6,783 nucleotides of DNA, taken from Candidatus Omnitrophota bacterium (lineage in GTDB: Bacteria > Omnitrophota > Gorgyraeia > Tantalellales > Tantalellaceae). Each line of letters opens with the position of its first letter. Within the stretch, counting starts at the first letter, position 1. Location: the NCBI GenBank assembly GCA_018814505.1, contig JAHIZQ010000290.1, forward strand, positions 1 through 6,783. The letters are read 5' to 3'. Shown piece after piece: positions 1 to 5,929 of the stretch. The notes under the pieces are model-generated. The model saw only the letters and a program-made list of their open reading frames with translations. It was not told where the DNA came from and searched no databases. Both the position numbers and the translations under genes were made by a program.

Positions 1-228
1 TAAATTACGAAAATCATTTTCTATACCTCTAAAATATATCTTAAGATACTTTCCTACAATCCCGGAAATAAATTCATTCGTAGTAAAATCTGTAAAACGC
101 GTCAAAGGCTGTAAAGTTTCCTTTTCAAAAACATTAGAATCAGCCCAAATTACACCATTCCAAAGCAATGAAATGCTTAGTACTAAAGAAATAGTTTTAA
201 TCCTGATATTATTTTTTGTTAATTTCAT
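1..228 (-). CDS. N-terminal part of an exported protein of unknown function (runs off the left edge)
   Basis: An open frame of 76 codons starts at ATG 228-226 and is still open at base 1. An in-frame TGA lies at 246-244, so this ATG is the natural start. A GAAGG sequence at 245-241 sits 12 nt upstream, a slightly long but usable ribosome binding site. The N-terminus is a textbook signal peptide: basic n-region (Lys2, Lys5, Arg9, Lys11), hydrophobic core around residues 12-22 (TISLVLSISLL), then WNGVIWA followed by DS, giving a likely signal peptidase I cleavage after Ala29. There is no Cys at the cleavage site, so it is not an obvious lipoprotein. The visible mature part (about 47 residues) is mixed polar and aromatic with no recognisable domain. 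It is transcribed divergently from the cyclase gene. The reading frame and export signal are well supported; the function is unknown. Confidence 0.7.
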   Translation of the reverse strand, partial: MKLTKNNIRIKTISLVLSISLLWNGVIWADSNVFEKETLQPLTRFTDFTTNEFISGIVGKYLKIYFRGIENDFRNL

Positions 229-279
229 AAACCAACTATACCTTCAACTAATAATTTGTGAGGAATTACTTTTTGTAAA

Positions 280-308
280 ACTATAACAAAAACCCAACCA
301 AAAAGCAA
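280..308 (-). promoter_or_regulatory. Candidate sigma70-type promoter for the exported-protein gene
   Basis: On the minus strand a TATAGT -10 box (285-280) is preceded by TGT, which makes an extended -10. A TTGCTT -35 box lies at 308-303, giving a 17-bp spacer. Transcription would start near 273 and leave a leader of about 45 nt before the ATG at 228. The -35 box matches the consensus only in TTG, so the call is moderate. Confidence 0.4.
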
Positions 309-374
309 TGCTCGATACAAGGCGTTTATTTACTTAACATTATTAAGGAATCCGCTATCATTGGCGAGAACCTA

Positions 375-400
375 TTCAAAAGTATAACAAACTTTTTGAA
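375..400. repeat. Imperfect inverted repeat in the divergent promoter region
   Basis: TTCAAAAGT (375-383) pairs with ACTTTTTGAA (391-400), giving nine base pairs with one bulged T and a 7-nt centre. It lies upstream of both candidate promoters. It could be a regulator binding site, or chance in AT-rich DNA. No run of T follows it, so it is not an intrinsic terminator. Confidence 0.3.
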
Positions 401-525
401 AGCTTAATTTTATTTCTTCAAGTTTATTTTTTTCGTATCTTGTTTATTTATAACGTTTTACAAGGCCAATTGGACGTATTTTAGATCTTATTACGCCTAA
501 TTCTTGAACATACCTCTAATCCATA

Positions 526-554
526 TTGACTTTAATCAGCTAATGCTATAAAAT
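526..554 (+). promoter_or_regulatory. Candidate sigma70-type promoter for the GGDEF gene
   Basis: TTGACT at 526-531 matches five of six consensus -35 bases. Downstream, the sequence TGCTATAAAAT (544-554) offers two readings of the -10: TAAAAT (549-554) with a 17-bp spacer, or TATAAA (547-552) with a TGC extension and a 15-bp spacer. Transcription would begin near 560, leaving a leader of about 33 nt. An AAGGA ribosome binding site at 579-583 lies 10 nt before the ATG at 594. Confidence 0.6.
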
Positions 555-593
555 CTTCTGATCTAAATAAATCAATACAAGGAAAAATGTACC

Positions 594-1838
594 ATGAAAA
601 TACTTAAAACAAAAAAAATACAGTCAAGCAATAAACCCGCGTTCAAAAAACCGGCTTTAACGAAACGTGAGCTTGAAAAGCTTTTTACTAAAGCTAAGAA
701 TGAGCTTATTATGCTTTCGGAAATAACCAACTGCATAATGGGTTCGCTTAAACTAGACCAGGTTCTTTATACAATTCTTACAGCTCTTACGTCACACGCC
801 GGACTTGGATTTGATAGAGCTATGTTTTTTATTGTAAATAAAAAAAGAGAAACTCTGGAAGGCAAAATGGCCATTGGCCCTCATTCCGCTGAAGAGGCCG
901 ATAAGATATGGCAACATGTCTACAATCAAGAACTAGAATTGAATAATCTACTAAAAGCTTATGAAAAATTCAAAACCGATCCGGGATCAAAATTGAATTC
1001 TATCGTACAAGGCATCAGAATACCGCTTCGTGTAGACACCGGAATACTAGCGCTCACAATACTCGAAGGCATGCCCTTTGAAATCACTACCCGCGAAGCT
1101 AAATCCATGGCTAATGACCGCATAAAAAAATGGATTAAAATGGACCTTTTTGTAACTATTCCACTTAAGACCAAGACCAGTACATTCGGAGTAATACTTG
1201 TTGATAATATTTTTTCAAAAAAAACTATCACAAAAGACAATTTGCGTATATTAAATATGTTCGCGAATCACGCGGCTCTTGCGATTGAAAATTCCAGGCT
1301 TTATGAGAAAACGGTGCATCTTTCAAGAACGGACTGGTTAACAGGCCTGTGGAACACGCGTTATTTCAGCGCTATACTTGAAAAAAAATTAAAAAAAGCC
1401 AAAGAAACTAAAAACCCTACCGCGCTTTTAATGATCGACATCGACAACTTTAAAAGATTTAATGACAAATTCGGACACAGGCAAGGAGACGACGCGATAA
1501 AAAAAGTAGCGGATACCTTAAACCGTTATTCCCGCGGAACTGACTTTGTATGCAGGTACGGCGGTGAAGAATTCTGCATAATTATGTCAAAAACTAATAA
1601 AGCCGCGGCTAAAAGAATTGCTGAAAGGCTCCGGAAAGAAACTGAAAAATCTTTTAAAAAAGATAAAACAATTCCCAAAGAATACAAATTAACCATAAGC
1701 CTTGGACTCGCCTTTTTCCCGAATGACACTATTGAAAAAAATGATTTTATAAATAAGGCAGACCAAGCGCTATACCGCGCGAAACAAACGGGCAAAAACA
1801 TTGTCTGCGTTTATTCTACGGATTTTGATATACAATAA
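594..1838 (+). CDS. GAF domain diguanylate cyclase (GGDEF protein)
   Basis: This 414-aa protein is predicted to make cyclic di-GMP from two GTP in the cytoplasm, under control of a GAF sensory domain. Residues 1-45 are Lys-rich and helical. Residues about 50-235 form a GAF domain, ending in the typical helix FANHAALAIENSRLYE. It has a long insertion (about 97-180) between the AIGP strand and the IPL strand. Residues about 240-408 form the GGDEF domain: DWLTGLWN (247-254), DIDNFKRFND (282-291), FGHRQGD (293-299) and active-site GGEEF (323-327). Asp282 and Glu326 are the likely metal ligands, and Asn290 and Asp299 the likely guanine contacts. RGTD (314-317), five residues before GGEEF, matches the RxxD product-inhibition site. 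No membrane segment or EAL/HD-GYP domain is seen. It is probably monocistronic, convergent with smc, and its stop lies at the edge of a repeat element. The GAF ligand and the target process are unknown. Confidence 0.93.
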   Translation: MKILKTKKIQSSNKPAFKKPALTKRELEKLFTKAKNELIMLSEITNCIMGSLKLDQVLYTILTALTSHAGLGFDRAMFFIVNKKRETLEGKMAIGPHSAEEADKIWQHVYNQELELNNLLKAYEKFKTDPGSKLNSIVQGIRIPLRVDTGILALTILEGMPFEITTREAKSMANDRIKKWIKMDLFVTIPLKTKTSTFGVILVDNIFSKKTITKDNLRILNMFANHAALAIENSRLYEKTVHLSRTDWLTGLWNTRYFSAILEKKLKKAKETKNPTALLMIDIDNFKRFNDKFGHRQGDDAIKKVADTLNRYSRGTDFVCRYGGEEFCIIMSKTNKAAAKRIAERLRKETEKSFKKDKTIPKEYKLTISLGLAFFPNDTIEKNDFINKADQALYRAKQTGKNIVCVYSTDFDIQ

Positions 1839-1851
1839 ATAACACTCCCGA

Positions 1852-1957
1852 AATAAATAGGGACGGAATAAATAGGGACGAGAATAAATAGGGACGTCAC
1901 CCATTTAATTGTTTTGCAATTAAATGGGTGACGTCCCTATTTACGTCCCTATTTATT
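1852..1957. repeat. Palindromic repeat element with three direct and two inverted GGGACG units
   Basis: The unit AATAAATAGGGACG occurs in three exact direct copies at 1852-1865, 1867-1880 and 1883-1896 (15- and 16-bp periods). On the other side of a central palindrome, the inverted unit CGTCCCTATTTA occurs at 1932-1943 and the full-length CGTCCCTATTTATT at 1944-1957. A partial copy AATAAATA also spans the cyclase stop at 1834-1841. The element fills most of the 117-bp gap between two convergent genes and overlaps the smc stop codon by two bases. The structure resembles REP/BIME-type intergenic repeats, which in other bacteria are associated with RAYT (Y1) transposases. No transposase is present here, so that link is inference. 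Confidence 0.85.
1885..1943. repeat. Perfect 27-bp stem-loop at the centre of the repeat element
   Basis: Bases 1885-1911 are exactly complementary to 1917-1943, with a TTTTG loop (1912-1916). The stem can extend: direct copy 2 (1867-1880) can pair with the inverted copy at 1944-1957 across a 4-nt bulge (AGAA, 1881-1884), adding 14 bp. The two convergent transcripts could both fold it. There is no U-tract directly after the stem on either strand, so it is not a standard intrinsic terminator. It may still impede polymerases or protect the 3' ends of both transcripts. Confidence 0.85.
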
Positions 1958-4900
1958 ACACCGCCGCGGGAATTGTTTCTTGGTCTCGAATCTCTTTTTC
2001 TTCGGCGAACTTAACGGAAACAACTTTAGAAACACCTTTTTCTTCCATTGTTATGCCATAAAGGACATCCGCAAGCTGTATTGTCATTCTGTTATGCGTC
2101 ACAATAACAAACTGCGATAGTTTTATAAAATCCTGAAGTACTTTACAAAAACGAACAATATTAGACTCATCAAGTGGCGCGTCAATTTCGTCCAATATAC
2201 AAAACGGGCTTGGGTTAACCTTAAAAATAGCAAAGATGAGGGCAATTGCTGTCATGGCTTTTTCTCCACCTGAAAGTTGCATAATGTTGTGCAGTTTCTT
2301 TCCAGGAGGCCTGACCACAATATCAATGCCACATTCCAAAACATCTGATTCATCTTCTAAAATAATTTCGGCTTTACCACCCGCGAAAAGCATCCGAAAA
2401 TAATTGGAAAACTCTTTTTTTATACTTTCAAAAGTTTCCATAAAAAGTTTACGCGTAGTCCGGTTAATTTTTGAAATTGCCTGAAAAAGAGATTCTCTTC
2501 CGGAAACTAAATCTTCCCTTTGCCGGGAAAGAAATTGGTATCTTTCTTCAAGTTGACGATGCTCTTCCACCGCGGATAAACTTACCTCTCCCATCTTTTC
2601 AAGCTGTTCTTTAATCTCAACGATTTTATCTGAAAGAGCCTGCCAATCCATATTTTCATCCAAATCCAGATTCAAATTGGTAATATCAGTTTTATACACA
2701 TCAAAAGTTTTTTCGATTAAAGCATTGCGTTTAAACTCAATTTCTTTTTTTTGTATATCCGCGTCACGGCTTTTATTTCTAAATTCTTCCATTTTATTTT
2801 CTTTTACTTTAAGGCTAGACTCTTTATGATCAATCGTTTCCGCCAGATTTAATTTGCATTCTTCCTTTTCTGAAATTTCTTGAGATTTTTTTTCTGCAAA
2901 ATTCATATTTTCAATATTTTTCGCGGTTAAAACTGTTATTTCTTCATTTAGCAATTTAATTTTTTCATTATTTTCAATTATGCGCTTGGTTTTATCTTCT
3001 ATTTCCATACCCATATGTTCATACGCGTCTTTGTCCCGTTCCAGGTTCTCCTTTAAATTTTCTTCTTCGTTACTAAGAACTGAAAGCTCCGCTTTAATAT
3101 CCGCGGCCTTAAAAAGAAGTACTTCCCTTTTAATGGAATTCTCCTGAATGAAATTCTGCATTTCATTAATTTGAACCTGCATTTCAATATTTTTATCCTT
3201 AATCTCTTTCAAAGTTGTATTTAAAACGCCTTTTTCCTGACAAAGCTGGTTTATAATTCTGTCTTCATCTTCAACTTCTGAACATAACAAACTATATTCT
3301 TCTTCTAGCGATCCGAATTTCTCCGTGATAATGCTTTTTTTAGAACATACATCAACAAAGTCCATTTGTATTTGCCTGAGTTCCGTTTCTAATTTATCTT
3401 TCTCGCCGAGAGAAATATTAAGCCATTCATTTGTTTGCAAAATATTTCGTTCTAAATTTTTGATTTCCGCGCGTTCTTTCTCTTCAGTTTCCTTCATTTC
3501 ATCTATTTTTTCTCTTCGCCCAAAAAGCGGAATATTTTCTTTTTCGGAATAATTTACTGTTCGTTTAAGTCCTTTCTTTGCCGCAGATCCTCTCGGACCG
3601 ATAACAGTTTTTTTCTCATTCTCGTTTAAAACAACGTTTCTCACATCATCAGAAACCAAAACATCTTTAAGTAAAATTTTTAAAGCTGACAAATAGGGTT
3701 CTTTTGCCGCCAAAACGCGTGAAACATCCTTTAACCCGCCATATTCTTCATATACCGAATTACCCCCAGCAATCGTTTTCAGTTCATCCAAAACAATAAA
3801 ACTTACGCTTGCCATAGAATTCTCTTTAAGGTACTCATTAACCATCTCTACTGTTTGATATGTATCAACAATCAATGCCTGAGACGCTTCTCCAAGCACA
3901 AATTTCATTGATTCTTCATACTTTTCATCAAGATTAACAAGCTCTGAAAGTATTCCCGCGACTCCTGAAAACTGAGAAAAACCCGACTCCGCTTGTTTCA
4001 TAATCTTTTTAACACTTTCACCTATACCTTCTCGTTCTATAAGCAGTTTTTCTAGAAATCGGCGGCGCAGACTTATTTCGTTTAAATGTTTTTCTTTATT
4101 GTTTTTTTCATCCATTAAAACATTTAATTTTTGCTGTTTAGTTATGTACTCTCTACTAAATTCCTCAAAATATCCCTTTTTCTGTTCGAGACCTTTTTCC
4201 ATATTTTCTTTATTCAATGTAATATCTTTTAATTCTTCGGCTCTTTTTTCCTTTTCCGATTTAACATTCGCGCTTTCCAAAATTAAACGTCGTTTGCGCA
4301 TTTCTGTATTTTGAATATCCGCGTCAATTTTTATCAACCTGTTTTTTGATTTTGTTTCTTCTGAAAGCATATCAACAGTTTTTTCACGGTTAAAATTTAA
4401 GTCATGCTTATATGTTTCTATTGAACTCGTCAGTTTTTTCGCATCTTCATCGCTTTTTTTAAATTCATCGCTTTTTTTCTGACGTTTTCCGTTTATCTCT
4501 AAAAACTTTGCTTCAGCGACTTCAAGCCTGTTTCCTAATTTTTCTTTACGTTGGCTGATATCTTCTATTTCCCAATTCAATCGGTCAACGTATTTTATAA
4601 GCTCGCCGGATCTTTCCTCGTTAAGTTCAATAACATGTTTATTTCTATCAAAATCCGATAAAATTCGTGACCGCTCTTCCTGAAGCGACTGTAACCCTTC
4701 GAAAATATCATTATATTCCTTTCTTAAATGCGCAAGATGCTCTGAAGATTTTTCAAGTTCTAAACCAAGAAATTCCAACTCTTTTTTTAATTCATCATTT
4801 TCACCAGCTAACAAGTCATCATTATCGCTCAGATCTTTATACTTCTTGTAGGCAAACTTTACATCCAGGCCTTTTAGTTCTTCATAACGAGCTTTATATC

Positions 4901-5540
4901 TTTCAGCTTTTCTTGCTTTACGTTCTATGGAATTAATCTGTCTTTCGACTTCCCGAATAATGTCATTAATTCTAACCAGGTTTTCCTGTGTCCGCTCCAA
5001 CTTGAGCAATGCCTCTCTTTTTTTGGATTTATACCGCGTTATTCCGCTAGCTTCTTCAAAGATATATCTGCGTTCTTCAGGTTTAGAACTAATTATCATA
5101 TCCATCCGCCCCTGTTCAACTATGGAATAAGAACTTGTCCCGATACCCGTTCCCATTAATAAGTTGCGTACATCCGTAAGTCTCACTGGGGTTTTATTTA
5201 AAAGATATTCGCTTTCACCGGAACGATACAGTCTCCTTGAAATTGTAACTTCATCATAATCAACGGCAAGCATTCTATCCGTATTAGATAGTGTAAGAGA
5301 TACTTCCGAGACATTGACAGGTTCCTGGTTTTCTGTGCCGTTAAAAATAACATCCTGCATCGCGGAACTACGCATGGATTTCGCGGATTGCTCCCCTAAA
5401 ACCCACTTAATCGCGTCAACAACATTACTTTTACCACAACCGTTAGGACCAACCACTGCTGTAACACCCGGTTCAAATTTCAATTTTGTTTTATTCAAAA
5501 ACGATTTAAACCCCACAATTTCAAGACTCTTAAAATGCAT
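1956..5540 (-). CDS. smc: Chromosome segregation and condensation protein Smc
   Basis: Smc is the ATPase core of bacterial condensin; as a dimer with ScpA-ScpB it loops and segregates chromosomes. This 1194-aa protein has the usual length and domain order. Residues 1-165 are the N-terminal head, with Walker A GPNGCGKSN (31-39) and the Q-loop in VEQGRMD (Gln143). Coiled coils span about 170-515 and 680-985, around a hinge (about 522-675). Residues about 1030-1180 are the C-terminal head: signature LSGGEKA (1089-1095), Walker B FCILDEID (1113-1120, Asp1117/Glu1118), D-loop APLDESN and H-loop His1149. All ATPase motifs are intact. The hinge lacks the usual PGGxxTGG stretch and has GPRGSAAKKG (648-657) in the equivalent place. 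The ATG at 5540 has an AAGGGAG ribosome site (5552-5546) 5 nt upstream. It is probably co-transcribed with the small MerR-type gene 46 nt upstream. It ends in tandem TAA codons (1958-1953). ScpA and ScpB are not in the window. Confidence 0.97.
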   Translation of the reverse strand: MHFKSLEIVGFKSFLNKTKLKFEPGVTAVVGPNGCGKSNVVDAIKWVLGEQSAKSMRSSAMQDVIFNGTENQEPVNVSEVSLTLSNTDRMLAVDYDEVTISRRLYRSGESEYLLNKTPVRLTDVRNLLMGTGIGTSSYSIVEQGRMDMIISSKPEERRYIFEEASGITRYKSKKREALLKLERTQENLVRINDIIREVERQINSIERKARKAERYKARYEELKGLDVKFAYKKYKDLSDNDDLLAGENDELKKELEFLGLELEKSSEHLAHLRKEYNDIFEGLQSLQEERSRILSDFDRNKHVIELNEERSGELIKYVDRLNWEIEDISQRKEKLGNRLEVAEAKFLEINGKRQKKSDEFKKSDEDAKKLTSSIETYKHDLNFNREKTVDMLSEETKSKNRLIKIDADIQNTEMRKRRLILESANVKSEKEKRAEELKDITLNKENMEKGLEQKKGYFEEFSREYITKQQKLNVLMDEKNNKEKHLNEISLRRRFLEKLLIEREGIGESVKKIMKQAESGFSQFSGVAGILSELVNLDEKYEESMKFVLGEASQALIVDTYQTVEMVNEYLKENSMASVSFIVLDELKTIAGGNSVYEEYGGLKDVSRVLAAKEPYLSALKILLKDVLVSDDVRNVVLNENEKKTVIGPRGSAAKKGLKRTVNYSEKENIPLFGRREKIDEMKETEEKERAEIKNLERNILQTNEWLNISLGEKDKLETELRQIQMDFVDVCSKKSIITEKFGSLEEEYSLLCSEVEDEDRIINQLCQEKGVLNTTLKEIKDKNIEMQVQINEMQNFIQENSIKREVLLFKAADIKAELSVLSNEEENLKENLERDKDAYEHMGMEIEDKTKRIIENNEKIKLLNEEITVLTAKNIENMNFAEKKSQEISEKEECKLNLAETIDHKESSLKVKENKMEEFRNKSRDADIQKKEIEFKRNALIEKTFDVYKTDITNLNLDLDENMDWQALSDKIVEIKEQLEKMGEVSLSAVEEHRQLEERYQFLSRQREDLVSGRESLFQAISKINRTTRKLFMETFESIKKEFSNYFRMLFAGGKAEIILEDESDVLECGIDIVVRPPGKKLHNIMQLSGGEKAMTAIALIFAIFKVNPSPFCILDEIDAPLDESNIVRFCKVLQDFIKLSQFVIVTHNRMTIQLADVLYGITMEEKGVSKVVSVKFAEEKEIRDQETIPAAV

Positions 5541-5545
5541 CTCAT

Positions 5546-5552
5546 CTCCCTT
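5546..5552 (-). promoter_or_regulatory. Ribosome binding site of smc
   Basis: AAGGGAG on the minus strand lies 5 nt before the smc ATG. A second ATG at 5545-5543 is out of frame, so the start at 5540 stands. A tandem 7-nt repeat (TCAAACA twice, plus-strand reading, 5565-5578) lies a little further upstream, with no known role. Confidence 0.7.
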
Positions 5553-5586
5553 TATCTTGGTAAATCAAACATCAAACATTAACCAT

Positions 5587-5781
5587 TCACGTTCTTCCAA
5601 GTATATTCTTTAAGACAAGAATATCTTCCTCGGTATATTCCCTGTACCCATTTATAGGATTTCTCTGTGGAACGGGAAATATACCTCTCTTTTCATAATT
5701 AATAACCGTTCCCCGATAAATGCCTAAAATATTAGCGATTTGCTGTACCGTATATTTTCTATTTACCTTCAGGTTTAACAT
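5587..5781 (-). CDS. Minimal MerR-type helix-turn-helix DNA-binding protein
   Basis: This 64-aa protein consists almost entirely of a MerR-like winged helix-turn-helix. Residues about 10-27 (YTVQQIANILGIYRGTVI) form the helix-turn-helix, NYEKRGIFPVPQR leads into the wing, and NGYREYTEEDILVLKNI matches the conserved Gly-Tyr-Arg-x-Tyr motif and following helix. The C-terminal coiled coil and effector-binding domain of classical MerR proteins are absent, so it is unlikely to sense a ligand through such a domain. It is the first gene of a probable two-gene unit with smc (46-nt gap), behind a strong promoter and a perfect palindrome in its leader. I infer a repressor or architectural DNA-binding protein acting on its own promoter. 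The frame stays open upstream to a TTG at 5814, which would add 11 residues, but that codon has no ribosome site and lies inside the palindrome. The ATG at 5781 with GAGAGGG is preferred. No gene symbol is recognised. Confidence 0.82.
   Translation of the reverse strand: MLNLKVNRKYTVQQIANILGIYRGTVINYEKRGIFPVPQRNPINGYREYTEEDILVLKNILGRT
5603..5624. repeat. Inverted repeat inside the 3' end of the MerR-type gene
   Basis: ATATTCTT (5603-5610) and AAGAATAT (5617-5624) are perfect 8-bp arms around a 6-nt spacer. They lie in the last codons of the MerR-type gene, about 65-85 bp upstream of smc. A TATACT sequence on the minus strand (5605-5600) overlaps it but has no -35 box at a suitable distance. 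It could be an operator, a weak hairpin or chance. Confidence 0.35.
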
Positions 5782-5784
5782 ATA

Positions 5785-5791
5785 CCCTCTC
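5785..5791 (-). promoter_or_regulatory. Ribosome binding site that decides the start of the MerR-type gene
   Basis: GAGAGGG on the minus strand lies 3 nt before the ATG at 5781. The spacing is short but the purine match is good. The alternative TTG at 5814 is preceded by a sequence with no purine-rich match, so this site favours the shorter 64-aa product. Confidence 0.55.
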
Positions 5792-5807
5792 GACAGATTA
5801 ACTTTTT

Positions 5808-5823
5808 TATACAAGTTTGTATA
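5808..5823. promoter_or_regulatory. Candidate operator: perfect palindrome in the leader of the merR-smc unit
   Basis: TATACAA (5808-5814) and TTGTATA (5817-5823) are perfect 7-bp arms around a central GT. The palindrome lies a few bases downstream of the predicted transcription start (about 5827) and upstream of the MerR-type start codon. A dimeric repressor bound there would block transcription. The MerR-type protein encoded immediately downstream is the obvious candidate to bind it, but that is inference from position. Confidence 0.5.
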
Positions 5824-5833
5824 GCTTTAGTTA

Positions 5834-5862
5834 AGTATATCGAACTATCTACATCTCGTCAA
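5834..5862 (-). promoter_or_regulatory. Strong sigma70-type promoter for the merR-smc unit
   Basis: On the minus strand, TTGACG (5862-5857) and TATACT (5839-5834) are separated by exactly 17 bp. Each hexamer matches five of six consensus bases. The predicted start is near 5827, leaving a leader of about 45 nt. The 17-bp spacer is the normal one, unlike the 19-20 bp spacers of promoters activated by DNA distortion in classical MerR systems. This argues that a regulator here would repress. Confidence 0.78.
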
Positions 5863-5869
5863 GGAATTG

Positions 5870-5909
5870 AAATAAAAAAGACAGCCTCACGAGGCTGTCT
5901 TTTTTATTT
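5870..5909. terminator. Bidirectional intrinsic terminator after etfA
   Basis: Bases 5870-5888 pair with 5891-5909. The core is the GC-rich 9-mer GACAGCCTC with its complement, flanked by a run of six A on the left and six T on the right, so either strand yields a stem followed by a U-tract. In RNA the top pair probably opens to leave a 4-nt loop (CACG). It lies about 20 bp past the etfA stop and would end that transcript. The -35 box of the next promoter begins only 7 bp beyond the stem. Confidence 0.88.
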
Positions 5910-5929
5910 ATATCTATCCTTATAAACCG

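Larger units (their letters stand above)
229..593. other. Divergent intergenic region, 365 bp
   Basis: This AT-rich stretch lies between the leftward exported-protein gene and the rightward cyclase gene. It holds a candidate promoter for each (listed separately), an imperfect inverted repeat at 375-400 and an 8-bp palindrome CCAATTGG at 466-473. The only open frames noticed in it are a few codons long. No tRNA-like or riboswitch-like structure was recognised. Confidence 0.6.

Noticed and set aside
587..607. Six-codon leader ORF (ATG at 587) overlapping the cyclase start
   Set aside because: It is only 3 nt from the AAGGA site and out of frame with the cyclase. An ATG this close by chance is likely in such sequence, and nothing suggests it is translated.
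959..1801. Minus-strand open frames of about 90 codons opposite the cyclase gene
   Set aside because: They lie wholly antisense to a clearly coding gene with complete GGDEF motifs and look like composition-driven shadows.
1885..1943. Standard intrinsic terminator for the convergent genes
   Set aside because: The stem is long and perfect, but no U-tract follows it on either strand. A role as a transcription barrier or 3'-end protector remains possible.
1852..1957. CRISPR array
   Set aside because: The direct copies are 14 bp with only 1-2 bp between them, there are no unique spacers, and inverted copies follow. This is a palindromic element, not an array.
1956..5540. Smc-like defence or repair protein (Wadjet JetC, SbcC/Rad50, MukB)
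   Set aside because: The length, the extended hinge region, the LSGGEKA signature and the FCILDEIDAPLD Walker B are those of canonical bacterial Smc. No Jet, Muk or SbcD partner gene is nearby.
3325..5613. Open frames of 67-99 codons on the plus strand opposite smc
   Set aside because: They are shadows of the coiled-coil coding sequence in other frames, with no ribosome sites or recognisable protein features.
5782..5814. Longer form of the MerR-type protein starting at TTG 5814 (75 aa)
   Set aside because: There is no ribosome binding site before the TTG, the codon lies inside the leader palindrome, and the extra 11 residues add nothing to the domain. The ATG at 5781 has GAGAGGG just upstream.
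5834..5862. Classical MerR-activated promoter with a 19-20 bp spacer
   Set aside because: The spacer is exactly 17 bp and both boxes are near consensus, so no DNA distortion is needed. The palindrome lies downstream of the start rather than within the spacer.
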